Of a stretch of 64,000 nt of DNA, positions 10,283 through 19,280 are shown in pieces. This DNA comes from JAAXKN01 sp036261625. Its GTDB lineage: Bacteria; Bacteroidota; Ignavibacteria; Ignavibacteriales; SURF-24. The position numbers and the translations under genes are program-made. Location of the stretch: contig DATAKL010000011.1 in the NCBI GenBank assembly GCA_036261625.1, forward strand, positions 22,731-86,730, read 5' to 3'. How positions within the stretch are numbered: position 1 is the first letter of the stretch; the number at the start of each line of letters is the position of its first letter. The notes below the pieces were generated by a model. It did not search any database and was not told where the DNA came from. It saw only the letters and a program-made list of their open reading frames with translations.

Positions 10283-10372
10283 ATAGTAAAAATTTTCATT
10301 CGCGGGTGCCTGTAAAATGTGAATAAACTAAAAGTCCTGCCAAAACTAAGCTTTGCTCATAGGAATTTCAAG
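10283..10372. repeat. Direct repeat copy B: orphan leader of an M14 peptidase-like gene
   Basis: Same orientation and about 96% identical to 4843-4932. On the minus strand it holds an ATG at 10299 followed by MKIFTIG, the start of the M14 peptidase signal peptide, after which similarity ends and no peptidase body follows. It lies in the 363-bp gap between the beta-helix gene and the subtilase gene. The rest of this gap holds the terminator at 10202-10239 and a small 5'-UTR hairpin (10478-10497). Confidence 0.9.
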
Positions 10373-10545
10373 CCGTTCACAATAAAAACAGGACAAAGCA
10401 TTAGGAAAAGAATTCTTCACATTAAATAATAATTTAACTATCTTATACTTGCAGAATCTTAAAAAACAGGGGGAACACAAGGCATACCAGTGCCTTGGAA
10501 ACAGAACTTACACAGGCTTATTTATTCCAGCAGGAGGAGCTTATA

Positions 10546-13500
10546 ATGCGTTTTGTTTTCCTTCTTTTTATCGCAAACATTTTACTTATTCCCGGGATAT
10601 CCATAGCACAGGATTTCGTTCCTGCGAACCTGAATTCTCAGTCTCCTAAGCCGCATACCTTTATCCAGACAAAGCCCGGACACATTACAGGCGCTCTTAT
10701 TATTAATGACAGCACGAAGATTATAGATGCGGATATGACCGAAATGGTTGATATCATTGTGGAATACAAGGATACTCCGCTCTTCCTTCAGCTAAAGGAT
10801 AACAAGATCAAAAAGCCTTCAGTTAATTCATCCTTCTCCAGGCAATCGCAGTTTTCCTCCGACCTCTCAGGGCTTTATCAAAATGCGAATAAAGCCTACA
10901 GCACGCAGTTCAGGCTCCCTGAGAAAAAAAGGGAATATTTCAAACTCTTCAGCGGCGCAAGCATGAGAGTGCCAAGGGCAATCGTCTCACAGATCGCTTC
11001 ACTGCCCTATGTAAGGAAGGTCTATGCGGATCATATCCTTAAAGCCGACCTCACACAAAGCGTAAAGATTATTGGAGCAGATTATGTATGGAATAATTTT
11101 CAGGATGAGGGCGACAGTGTAATTGTCGGAATAATTGATACAGGAATAGACTATCTGCACCCTGCTCTGGGCGGAGGATTCGGCAGCGGCTTTAAAGTAA
11201 TTGGCGGATATGACTTTGTAAACCGTGACAGTGACCCTATGGATGACCACGGTCACGGGACTCACGTTGCAGGTATTGTTGCCGCAAACAGCAGCCAAAT
11301 AAGAGGTGTGGCGCCGAAGGCACTTTTGATGGCATATAAAGTCCTTAACAACAGAGGCGAAGGCTTTGAATCGGACTGCATTGCGGCAGTCGAAAGAGCT
11401 GTCGACCCGAATGAGGACAATAACTTTGACGACAGGCTCGACGTTGTCAATATGAGCATGGGCGACGAAGGCGGAAACCCCATGGACCCCCTATGCCAGG
11501 CTGTTAATAACGCCGTAAGCCTGGGCGTTACATTCTGCATCTCTGCCGGCAACAGCGGCCAGTTTTTTAGGATTTCAAGCCCCGGATCGGCAGAACTCGC
11601 AATTACAGTGGGGGCAACTGAAAAATCGAATAGGCTGGCCGACTTCAGCTCGAAAGGGCCTTCAAAAAAGCTCTTTGCAATTAAACCGGAAATCCTGGCT
11701 CCCGGAAGCGGTATCTACTCATGCTTTCTTAACGGAGAATACCGGACTTTAAGCGGAACCTCTATGGCCAGCCCCATGATTGCAGGCGTCTGTGCACTCC
11801 TTAAGCACAGACACAAAGACTGGACTCCTGGAATGATTAAGTCCGCCCTGACGACTACCGCCAGGGACTATGGGCTGGACGTGATGTCTTACGGCTCCGG
11901 ACTTGTAAATGCACCTAAGGCAATGAAGGTCAGTTCATTTGCCTTTCCATCCCTGCTTAATTTCGGCATCGACAGCATGACCGTTAGTACCTGGATGAGA
12001 AAAGATACTATCACAATCCTGAATGAGTCGCAGTCCCTCCAGAGCTATAATATCAGTGTCAGCGGACTCAGTTCAGGCATCACCATTGACATCGACCGCA
12101 GCACTCTCACACTTCAGCCCGGGCAGTCTGATAAAGTAATTTTTACACTTACAGTGAATAACAATACTGTTCCGGATCCATGGATGGGTTCCAAATCTTA
12201 TTACGGAAAAGTTTATGCTGCAGGCACACAAGACACACTTATTATGCCGTGGGCATTTGTAAAGGCGCCTTTCCTGCAGGTAAATTTCAGCCAAAGTCCC
12301 CTCTTCTCCGTCATTTATGGTGAATGGGACAAATTTCAGTTTGAAAGTGCATGGACATCCAATAGTTATGACCAGGCTGAGTTTATTCTTCAGAAAGGAA
12401 GCTACATACTCTTGTCCGTCTTTTCTGATATAGAAAACGGACGCCCCGCTCTTTATTTTGTTGAAAAGTTCTTCGGCCTGAACAGCTTTAAGAGCATTTC
12501 AGCAGGCCCCGGTGATGCCGATAAATCCATAACATTTAACGGCGTGGATGAACAGGGAAGAAAACTCAGCAGCCTTGAAAATTCGTGGAATAACTTCCTT
12601 GTTTCTTTTCCCAGTTCCGGTACCCATTCAAGTTCCAGGAGCGGCCTTTACTATTCGCTTCCTCCGGACTACACCCTGAAAATCTCCGGTACATCTTCTG
12701 CTACCGGAATTAGTGCAGGCCAGTTCCAGTTTGATCCCTCCCATGATAATGCAGCCCGTATAATCCGCTTCCCGCAGATCTATGAGGTAAGAGGCGATAT
12801 AAATTTTACAAATTCCCCTTCCGGATTCTTAAGGAGAAACATAACAATTAGTCAGCCTGAAGACGGCACATCGGAAGCCGGCATTAATAACTGCATTAGA
12901 GGATCATACAGCTATTTTATAAATGATAATCCCCTCTGCAGAATTAAAGACTCAAAATGGAACGGAGTTTTATATATAACTCCCGAAACAGCAAGCGATT
13001 TCAGGCACACAGCTATTGTTAAGTCTTCCAGGGAAAACGGAAGCCTGAACTGGATCAGCGACGGCTTTCTGGCAACAAGAAGCGAAGTGGGAGTTATTCC
13101 AATAGGATTATACTCTCCTGCTGTTTACATATCGAATGAAAATGATCCGCTCAGCTTCGGGGAAGGCCCGGTCTATCCTGATATTTACCTCGCAAAGTTA
13201 ACTGCGAGTTCCGGCAGCAAATTTTGCCCTCAAATTTCAATATACGGGATGATGAATGAACTGATATGTGATAACTACAACCATACGACTTTTTCCTTGT
13301 ACGACCAAAACGACAATATAATTTCAGAAGGGTCTCTGGAGTCTCTTATACTGCCTGAAGGCAGGTCCAAGCTCCAGCTGTTTACAAACAATCACACGGT
13401 TGCAGGCCTGAAAGGCAAAGGCCGCTACTATTCTGAACTGGACCTTAATGAAGAGAACTGGGGACTACTGCCACGTCTGTTATCATTACAGGTCCTTAAT

Positions 13501-14139
13501 TCTACAGGATCACCCACAGGCATACTTAAAGCCGGGGATAAGGGAAAAATATCCTTTAGCGTTTTATCTCTAGACGAAAATTATAAGAGCAACATAGATA
13601 CAAGCTGGACAAGGCTTTACCTGAAGAGAACAGGTACAACCGACTGGGAGGAAATTAAGATAGGCAAAAGGATATTCAATGAAAACGGGAGAATTGACAA
13701 CATTGCTGAAATCGGGAAATTTGCAGAAACTGATTCAGCCTTAATCGACCTTAAGATAATAACACAAAATGTTTTCAAGCAGAAAATCGAGTGGGTCCTG
13801 GTGCCGGCATTTGCAGTAGGCAATTACCGCTACCAGATGCCTGAAAGTGAAGACTACACCCTCCGCATCCCAACGTCAGGGTATGTTCTTTACAATAACT
13901 TCCCCAATCCGTTTAACTCGTCTACTGTAATAAGCTACGGACTTCCCCACAGCGCTCACGTGGACATCAGGATATATGACGTGCTTGGGCGCGAGGTAAG
14001 AACACTTGTCAACAGAGTGCAGGAAGGCGGGCAGTATAAAATAGAGTTCAACGGGCAAAGCCTCCCCTCAGGAATGTATTTATGCAGCATGAAAGCAGGC
14101 AACTACACAAAGGTGCAGAAGATTCTTCTGGTGAAGTAA
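10546..14139 (+). CDS. Secreted S8 subtilisin-like serine protease with T9SS sorting domain
   Basis: An extracellular endopeptidase of 1197 residues. The start is the ATG at 10546, which has AGGAGGAG 7 nt upstream and opens a good signal peptide (MRFVFLLFIANILLIPGISIAQ); a longer frame from 10495 would bury that signal. A propeptide-like region precedes the catalytic domain. The triad is Asp198 (GIIDTGID), His237 (HGHGTHVAG) and Ser406 (SGTSMASPM), with the oxyanion Asn in CISAGNSG. Beta-sandwich domains follow and the protein ends in a T9SS type A domain (NNFPNPFNSSTVISYGL ... KILLVK). The family and triad are clear; the substrate is unknown. Transcription probably starts in the gap after the upstream terminator. 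Confidence 0.95.
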   Translation: MRFVFLLFIANILLIPGISIAQDFVPANLNSQSPKPHTFIQTKPGHITGALIINDSTKIIDADMTEMVDIIVEYKDTPLFLQLKDNKIKKPSVNSSFSRQSQFSSDLSGLYQNANKAYSTQFRLPEKKREYFKLFSGASMRVPRAIVSQIASLPYVRKVYADHILKADLTQSVKIIGADYVWNNFQDEGDSVIVGIIDTGIDYLHPALGGGFGSGFKVIGGYDFVNRDSDPMDDHGHGTHVAGIVAANSSQIRGVAPKALLMAYKVLNNRGEGFESDCIAAVERAVDPNEDNNFDDRLDVVNMSMGDEGGNPMDPLCQAVNNAVSLGVTFCISAGNSGQFFRISSPGSAELAITVGATEKSNRLADFSSKGPSKKLFAIKPEILAPGSGIYSCFLNGEYRTLSGTSMASPMIAGVCALLKHRHKDWTPGMIKSALTTTARDYGLDVMSYGSGLVNAPKAMKVSSFAFPSLLNFGIDSMTVSTWMRKDTITILNESQSLQSYNISVSGLSSGITIDIDRSTLTLQPGQSDKVIFTLTVNNNTVPDPWMGSKSYYGKVYAAGTQDTLIMPWAFVKAPFLQVNFSQSPLFSVIYGEWDKFQFESAWTSNSYDQAEFILQKGSYILLSVFSDIENGRPALYFVEKFFGLNSFKSISAGPGDADKSITFNGVDEQGRKLSSLENSWNNFLVSFPSSGTHSSSRSGLYYSLPPDYTLKISGTSSATGISAGQFQFDPSHDNAARIIRFPQIYEVRGDINFTNSPSGFLRRNITISQPEDGTSEAGINNCIRGSYSYFINDNPLCRIKDSKWNGVLYITPETASDFRHTAIVKSSRENGSLNWISDGFLATRSEVGVIPIGLYSPAVYISNENDPLSFGEGPVYPDIYLAKLTASSGSKFCPQISIYGMMNELICDNYNHTTFSLYDQNDNIISEGSLESLILPEGRSKLQLFTNNHTVAGLKGKGRYYSELDLNEENWGLLPRLLSLQVLNSTGSPTGILKAGDKGKISFSVLSLDENYKSNIDTSWTRLYLKRTGTTDWEEIKIGKRIFNENGRIDNIAEIGKFAETDSALIDLKIITQNVFKQKIEWVLVPAFAVGNYRYQMPESEDYTLRIPTSGYVLYNNFPNPFNSSTVISYGLPHSAHVDIRIYDVLGREVRTLVNRVQEGGQYKIEFNGQSLPSGMYLCSMKAGNYTKVQKILLVK

Positions 14140-14141
14140 AT

Positions 14142-14176
14142 AAAAAAAGGAGAACATCCGGATGTTCTCCTTTTAT
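14142..14176. terminator. Bidirectional terminator between the subtilase gene and ccmF
   Basis: A perfect stem (AAAAGGAGAACATCC / GGATGTTCTCCTTTT) lies between two convergent genes. The minus strand ends in TTTTTTT, the plus strand in TTTTAT, so it can serve both the S8 gene and ccmF. Confidence 0.9.
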
Positions 14177-14203
14177 AAAGCGTTTTATTTTATAAACTGT
14201 CTT

Positions 14204-16600
14204 TTATGCGAGTGATTCTTTGGAGCGCCTGAATACTGAGACCAGGAATCCCAGCGTCATTACAAGAACTCCCAGCCATACAAGCCCGATCAGAGGCTTT
14301 ACACTGGCTTCTATGGAAAGAATTTCCTTTGGAGCAGTTGTTACCTGACCATCGAGTTTAGAAAGCACCAGGTTTACTTTGCCTGAGGCATCCATGCCTG
14401 CCATCTGAATCCTTAGGTTTGCATCCTTAAGATCCGCAGGCACAAACTCTTTCTGACCGCTTACGGCTTTCATTAAAGGCTCGGCTTCTACGGACTTTCC
14501 GTTAAACTCAACTGCAACTTTGGCGCCTATCTGGAAGTCGCCTCCTGCCATCATCGTAGCCATACCTTCTTTCGGGAAATTGAAGCCTGCGAAAGTGATC
14601 TTTGCTCCTTCAAACTGCGTGGCTTCACCTTTATTCAGTGTTACCTCACTTCCCTTCTGCTGCTGTGAACCGTCATCGAAGCTGATAGGCGATACGTAAA
14701 AATCTTTTGAGAGCTCGGAAATTATATCCGGTTCCTTCATAAGACCGTTGTTGTACTGGCTGAAGAACATTACAGGGGAAACGACTTTCTTCATATTTCC
14801 TTTCTGAACCTCTATATCGAAACCGAACTTCTGACCCTCGTCAATCGGATGATATCCCTTGAATGTCAGAGTGTAGCCGAATGCCTCTTTTGACTCTCCT
14901 TTCGGGAGCTCCACGGCCTTCTGTTCTGTTGTAACTGAGGAGCCTACAACGCCAAGCAGGAAAAGGGCTATTCCTATGTGGGCTACATACGCCCCCAGCA
15001 TCGTTTTATTGCCCCGCATTATCCTGTATGCCACCTCTGCATTTACAAACAAGGCAAAGGCTGCTGAGAATGTCAGCAGAAGCATCATAAAACCGTGTAT
15101 TTCGCCGAACATACCCATGAGGGCTGTCAGGACTACAGAGGCAATAACTGAGAACAGCGATTTCTTCAGAACTTCACTCCCCTCAGTAAATTTCCATTTC
15201 ACAAGCAGACTCAGGCCGTTTAAGAGCCCGATTATGATTGCAATCGGCAGGTTCATGTCGTTGTAGAACTTTGTCTCAACCGAAGTCTTGAACAAGGGAG
15301 CCGATGTTCCGACTATAACAATTACAGCTGAGGCCAGAAGTGCAACTGAACCGGTAAAGAGCGCAAGTTCGCGGTTAAGAAGACTCTTGTATGCTTCAAC
15401 CTGCTTGGCCAGAAATTTCCAGCGGTAGAGCATCATTCCAAGTCCCAAAAGCGTAAAGCTTAAGATAAGAATTACAAGGAAGATATAAACCGAACGGCCC
15501 GGATCTGTAAATGCATGCACCGAGGCATCGCCTAAAATGCCGCTGCGTGTAAGGAACGTGCTGTAAAGAACAAGCACAAATGTCAGTATGCAGAGCAGCA
15601 GGTTTGTCCTGGCAAATTCACCAATTCCGTCGCTGTCTTTCCTGGCAAGGCTTTTCCTCTGGACCAGCATCGTGTGGATTGAAGCAACACCTACCAGCCA
15701 CGGAACGAGGCTTGAATTTTCAACCGGGTCCCAGCCCCAGTATCCTCCCCATCCTAAAACTCCGTAGGCCCAGTAGCCGCCCAGCATAATTGCAAGCCCC
15801 AGGACCATTGCACTCGCCAGCACCCACGGGAAGGCCTGCTTTATCCATTCCTTATATTCATTTTTCATCAGGGCTGAAAATGCAAATGCAAAAGGAACGG
15901 TTGAAAGCGCAAAACCCATGAAAAGAACCGGGGGATGGATCTGCATCCAGAAGTTCTGAAGCAGGGGATTCAAGCCCTTGCCCTGAATTATAAAGTCGTT
16001 TATTGCTATGCCGCTTTTCTGGAGTATCCCGTGCAGCTCTGAACTCATCTTAATGAAACTCTGCCCCGACTGCCCGTCCTGGAAGAAGAAGCTCTGCATA
16101 AAAGGCATATTAAGAATTGCAGGGTTAATGTTTGCTGCAGAAATGAAATTAGGTTCAGCCCAGATGTAGGCAAACGGGTTTTTAAGAAGCGGCGAGACCA
16201 TCATAAGTAAAAATGATGCAGCCAGCGTAAAAATGCTCATTACTCGCGGCTCCAGGTCGCCTCTTTTAGAAGCATACTGCTGGAGTATGAGGCCTAAGAT
16301 TACAGTAAAGAATGTCCAGAGGAAGAAGCTCCCTTCCTGCCCGGCATAGAACGTTGAGATCAAAAGCCCCAATGAAAGTCCGCTTCCGCTGTACTCATAA
16401 ATATATTTATACTGGTACTGATGAGTAATTATGGCCTGAAGAAAAAGCGTTGCAGCCACGATGACCAGAATTGCCATGGCGTGGTAGCTTACTCTGGCAA
16501 TTTTCAGAGTATTTTCGTGCCCGCGGAAGGTAAGGAAATACATGATCGTGGAGGCCAGTCCGGCTATCAGAGCCAGGGTAAGTAAAATACTGCCTATCAT
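14204..16600 (-). CDS. ccmF: Cytochrome c haem lyase subunit CcmF
   Basis: Inner-membrane subunit that attaches haem to apocytochrome c in system I maturation. It has 798 residues with many membrane segments. The haem-binding WWD domain is visible as GGYWGWDPVENSSLVPWLVG. The conserved His-rich surroundings include QIHPPVLFMGF and a later FLTRSGILGDASVHAFTDPG. A periplasmic domain of roughly 200 residues precedes the last membrane segment (LIGLVWLGVLVMTLGFLVSVF). It is the last gene of the ccmABCDEF run and is separated from ccmE by 76 nt holding a hairpin. In the variant Ccm systems with a Cys-type CcmE, CcmF is thought to work without CcmH; no ccmH or ccmG is seen here. Confidence 0.97.
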   Translation of the reverse strand: MIGSILLTLALIAGLASTIMYFLTFRGHENTLKIARVSYHAMAILVIVAATLFLQAIITHQYQYKYIYEYSGSGLSLGLLISTFYAGQEGSFFLWTFFTVILGLILQQYASKRGDLEPRVMSIFTLAASFLLMMVSPLLKNPFAYIWAEPNFISAANINPAILNMPFMQSFFFQDGQSGQSFIKMSSELHGILQKSGIAINDFIIQGKGLNPLLQNFWMQIHPPVLFMGFALSTVPFAFAFSALMKNEYKEWIKQAFPWVLASAMVLGLAIMLGGYWAYGVLGWGGYWGWDPVENSSLVPWLVGVASIHTMLVQRKSLARKDSDGIGEFARTNLLLCILTFVLVLYSTFLTRSGILGDASVHAFTDPGRSVYIFLVILILSFTLLGLGMMLYRWKFLAKQVEAYKSLLNRELALFTGSVALLASAVIVIVGTSAPLFKTSVETKFYNDMNLPIAIIIGLLNGLSLLVKWKFTEGSEVLKKSLFSVIASVVLTALMGMFGEIHGFMMLLLTFSAAFALFVNAEVAYRIMRGNKTMLGAYVAHIGIALFLLGVVGSSVTTEQKAVELPKGESKEAFGYTLTFKGYHPIDEGQKFGFDIEVQKGNMKKVVSPVMFFSQYNNGLMKEPDIISELSKDFYVSPISFDDGSQQQKGSEVTLNKGEATQFEGAKITFAGFNFPKEGMATMMAGGDFQIGAKVAVEFNGKSVEAEPLMKAVSGQKEFVPADLKDANLRIQMAGMDASGKVNLVLSKLDGQVTTAPKEILSIEASVKPLIGLVWLGVLVMTLGFLVSVFRRSKESLA

Positions 16601-16641
16601 TTATTGCATCCTTTATAGTCGTTAGAAATTTAGAAAAGGTT

Positions 16642-16668
16642 TTCCCTGAGGATATACTCCTCAGGGAA
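16642..16668. promoter_or_regulatory. Perfect hairpin between ccmE and ccmF
   Basis: An 11-bp perfect stem (TTCCCTGAGGA / TCCTCAGGGAA) with a 5-nt loop. On the minus strand it is followed by AAAACCTTTT, not a clean U-run. It may partially terminate or stabilise the transcript and so set the CcmF level relative to CcmA-E. Confidence 0.5.
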
Positions 16669-16676
16669 TAAAAAAC

Positions 16677-17066
16677 TTACATACCGGAGTTTATCTGCGG
16701 CTTACCCTCGTACTTGGATGGGCACTTTGTCAGTACGTCAGTTGCATAGAAGCAGCCATCCTTATATTTGCCGGTAACAACAACACTCTGTGCGCTTTCG
16801 AAGTTATTAGGCATTGTGCCGGCTAAGACAACCTTCATCTCACGCCCGGTCTGATCCTTCATATAAAATGAAAAAGTCCTGGCTTCCTTATTTTCCTCGT
16901 AGTTTTTCTCCCTTACCCAGGTGCCTGTAGCCTTAAAGGTCTTCGCTTTGCCCTCAATCTTGGCAAAATCGGCCTCATACTGCACGTTTGTCTGTGTAAA
17001 GAGGTATATCATTACTCCCAGGAACACTACTATAATAGCGCCGCCGAACATATATTTATTTTTCAT
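16677..17066 (-). CDS. ccmE: CcmE-like haem chaperone with Cys in the haem-binding motif
   Basis: Periplasmic membrane-anchored haem chaperone that carries haem from CcmABCD to CcmF. It has 129 residues: one N-terminal membrane anchor (FGGAIIVVFLGVMIYLF) and an OB-fold (ATGTWVREKN, VVVTGKYKDGCFYATDVL). The usual HxxxY motif is replaced by Cys115-P-S-K-Tyr119 (TKCPSKYEGK). This is the CxxxY variant known from Desulfovibrio and some archaea, where system I lacks CcmH. The ATG at 17066 is chosen because it sits 1 nt after the ccmD stop and has an AAGG site; an open frame upstream would overlap ccmD. The protein ends shortly after the motif, as in other Cys-type CcmE proteins. Confidence 0.92.
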   Translation of the reverse strand: MKNKYMFGGAIIVVFLGVMIYLFTQTNVQYEADFAKIEGKAKTFKATGTWVREKNYEENKEARTFSFYMKDQTGREMKVVLAGTMPNNFESAQSVVVTGKYKDGCFYATDVLTKCPSKYEGKPQINSGM

Positions 17067-17067
17067 A

Positions 17068-17220
17068 TTAAGCCTTGCTCCCTTTGATTTCCTTTTCAAT
17101 TTGCTTAATTCTCTTGTCCATGCTCTGCAAAAATAAAAAGATTCCGAGCCAAATGACAAGGACAATAAACAGAACTATGTAGATCGAATTTGTTTCCAGG
17201 AATTTATATAGACCTTCCAA
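17068..17220 (-). CDS. ccmD: CcmD-like small membrane protein (50 aa, TTG start)
   Basis: Tiny subunit that in system I helps release holo-CcmE from the CcmABC transporter. The 50 codons start with TTG at 17220, with GAGGTG placed 5 nt upstream and an in-frame stop three codons earlier, so no ATG start is possible. The product has a short N-terminus (EGLYKFLETNS), one membrane segment (IYIVLFIVLVIWLGIFLFLQ) and a basic, coiled tail (SMDKRIKQIEKEIKGSKA). This shape is typical of the CcmD family. It lies between ccmC and ccmE, 9 nt after one and 1 nt before the other. Confidence 0.85.
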   Translation of the reverse strand: MEGLYKFLETNSIYIVLFIVLVIWLGIFLFLQSMDKRIKQIEKEIKGSKA

Positions 17221-17229
17221 GTTGTCACC

Positions 17230-17928
17230 TCAAAGTATGTTTTTAGTTAGTTTATCTTTATAGATAATTGATTTGTAGTTTAGCGTCCACATCCAGAAGA
17301 ACAGTATTGTAAAGGCAATTAAAGATGTAAAGAACACGAGCATCATATTGCCATTCATCTTGAAATTGACCACCGGTCCGGCATTGGTGTCGTTGGCACT
17401 TCCCGGGTGAAGCCCCGTCATGATCCTGGGCATTATAAAGATAAAAAACGGTACAGTAACGAAGGCTATAATTGAATAAACGGCTGAAAGTGCGGCTCTT
17501 TTCTCCTCCACTTCAATGGCGCTTCTAAGAGCAAAGAAGGCTCCGTAGATCAAAAGAAGCATAAATATGCTCGTTTCCCTGGGGTCCCAGTTCCAGTAGC
17601 TGCCCCAGTTGAACTTAGCCCATATGGAGCCTGTAACTGTAGCCAGTATGCAGAACATGATCCCTATCTGTGCTGCGGCAATGGCTTTGGCATCGTCGTC
17701 CAGATCCTTATTCTTCAGATATTTAATAGAGTAGACTGTTGAGACCAGAAAGGCAACCACTGTAAGCCATGCCGTAGGAACGTGGAAGAAGATAATCTTT
17801 GCCTTCTCCTCCAGTCCCGGAATTACGGGAAACTGATACCAGTGGGCAGGATTCTCAACAATTGGAAAGGAAATTCCCGCAATAATTACAAAAAGCATCA
17901 AAATAAAAAGGACGGTCTTCCAAATCAT
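17230..17928 (-). CDS. ccmC: Haem exporter membrane subunit CcmC
   Basis: Inner-membrane protein that binds haem at its WWD domain and loads it onto CcmE. It has 232 residues and about six membrane segments. The WWD domain appears as WGSYWNWDPRETSIFMLLLIY, and the flanking haem-ligand histidines fit FFHVPTAWLTV and GLHPGSAND. The length matches the family (about 240). The ATG at 17928 lies 31 nt downstream of the ccmB stop. Placement between ccmB and ccmD is the standard order. Confidence 0.96.
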   Translation of the reverse strand: MIWKTVLFILMLFVIIAGISFPIVENPAHWYQFPVIPGLEEKAKIIFFHVPTAWLTVVAFLVSTVYSIKYLKNKDLDDDAKAIAAAQIGIMFCILATVTGSIWAKFNWGSYWNWDPRETSIFMLLLIYGAFFALRSAIEVEEKRAALSAVYSIIAFVTVPFFIFIMPRIMTGLHPGSANDTNAGPVVNFKMNGNMMLVFFTSLIAFTILFFWMWTLNYKSIIYKDKLTKNIL

Positions 17929-17959
17929 AAATAATTCCGATAGTTTGTCTTTAAATATA

Positions 17960-18619
17960 CTAATCTTTCCATATAAAATCGAACAAGAGGTAAGAGGCCG
18001 TCAGTATTACCACGTTATAGCAGACAAGAACGGTTAACTCCACCAATGATTCTCCAATTACCGTGCCATCGATCGCGAACTTTGTCAGCTCCAGCAGAAT
18101 CAGAATAAGGGGTAATAATATAGGAAATGAAAGAACCGGGTATAAAGTTCCTTTGGAACCGGTTTTTGAAATAATTGCCGCAATAATTGTACTGGCGGCG
18201 GCTATGCCAATGTTCCCCAGCACAAATGCCAGTGAGAAAAGGGCGAAATTCCTGATTATAAATGAGTCGAAAAGCATCGAATAAAGAACGGCTATTACTA
18301 TATTCATGGCAAAGACAAGTATCAGGTTAAAGAGAAGCTTGCCGGAGAAAACCGTGTTCGGCGAGGCTATCAGGTGAAGCGTTAAGACTGTACCCCTTTC
18401 CTCTTCGGAAACAAATGTACGAGATAAGCCCGACATGGCAGAAAAAAATATAACAACCCAGAAAAGCCCGCCCGTTAAGGTCTCGGATATCTTTTCACTT
18501 CCGATTGAAAATAAAATAACGCTTATCGTAACCAGAATGAACATAACAAGTGCATTTATGGCGTAACGCGTCCTGAGCTCAGAGTGCAGGTCTTTCTTAA
18601 AAAGGGCAAATGATTTCAT
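17960..18619 (-). CDS. ccmB: Haem exporter ABC permease CcmB
   Basis: Permease partner of CcmA; the complex uses ATP to release haem-loaded CcmE rather than to move haem itself, by family knowledge. It has 219 residues and six predicted membrane helices. The early FVSEEERGTVLTLHLIASPNTVFSGKLLFN is typical of CcmB (normally with 'ERGTLEQLLLSP'-like wording). The ATG at 18619 follows the ccmA stop by 19 nt. Confidence 0.94.
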   Translation of the reverse strand: MKSFALFKKDLHSELRTRYAINALVMFILVTISVILFSIGSEKISETLTGGLFWVVIFFSAMSGLSRTFVSEEERGTVLTLHLIASPNTVFSGKLLFNLILVFAMNIVIAVLYSMLFDSFIIRNFALFSLAFVLGNIGIAAASTIIAAIISKTGSKGTLYPVLSFPILLPLILILLELTKFAIDGTVIGESLVELTVLVCYNVVILTASYLLFDFIWKD

Positions 18620-18638
18620 GAATTTTTATAAGTCAGTT

Positions 18639-19280
18639 TTATTTTAAATTGTTTTTATAGTTTTCAAGCTGCAGAACATTCCGGCACAAAGCCAGGTCCG
18701 TTTCCTCGTTTGAGGCAATAAGCACCACGCTTGAGGTGCTTTCAGCTTCCACAAGTCTGTAAACCGTATCTTTTCCGGCCGTGTCCAGATTCGAGGTCGG
18801 TTCATCCAGCACCAGGAGCTTCGGGCGGTGCATCAGGGCAAAAATAAACTTCAGGCGCTGCTTCATGCCCGAACTGTAGGCCTTTACCTCGTCAGTCCGG
18901 CGGTCGTAGAGCAGAAAAGCGTTAAAAAGGTAGTCTATTCTTTCCTTATCGTAGTCAATGCCGCGTATTTTTGCAAAGTGGCGGAGGTTTTCCTCAGCGC
19001 TGAACTCATCATACAAAACAAGATACGGGGCTACAAAGCCGATATAATCGTGAAGTTTTTCAATGGGAATTTTATTCCCATCACTTATGTGCGAGATTGT
19101 CCCTTTAGATGGGCCCAGTATGCCGGTTATGATCTTAACCAGCGTGGATTTTCCGCTGCCGTTATGGCCGGCAATTCCGTAGGTACCGTTGTTTTCGAAT
19201 GAAAAATTAATGTCCTTAAAAATTAACCTTCTTCCGAATGTTTTGCCCACAGCCTCCGCTGTCAGTTTATAGTCACTCAT
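18639..19280 (-). CDS. ccmA: ABC transporter ATPase CcmA
   Basis: Cytoplasmic ATPase of the CcmAB haem-handling transporter, 213 residues. It shows Walker A (GHNGSGKST at about 38-46), the ABC signature (YSSGMKQRLKF), Walker B (LLVLDEPTSNLD) and a switch region near IASNEETD, where the usual His is replaced. Its start overlaps the stop of the upstream metalloprotease gene by 8 nt, so the two are likely translationally coupled. Assignment as CcmA rather than a general ABC ATPase rests on the ccmB-F neighbours. Confidence 0.94.
   Translation of the reverse strand: MSDYKLTAEAVGKTFGRRLIFKDINFSFENNGTYGIAGHNGSGKSTLVKIITGILGPSKGTISHISDGNKIPIEKLHDYIGFVAPYLVLYDEFSAEENLRHFAKIRGIDYDKERIDYLFNAFLLYDRRTDEVKAYSSGMKQRLKFIFALMHRPKLLVLDEPTSNLDTAGKDTVYRLVEAESTSSVVLIASNEETDLALCRNVLQLENYKNNLK

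Noticed and set aside
10495..10545. Earlier start of the subtilase
   Set aside because: It would put 17 residues before a clear signal peptide; the ATG at 10546 has AGGAGGAG at the right distance.
17067..17165. N-terminal extension of CcmE
   Set aside because: It reads through ccmD in another frame; the membrane anchor begins right after the ATG at 17066.
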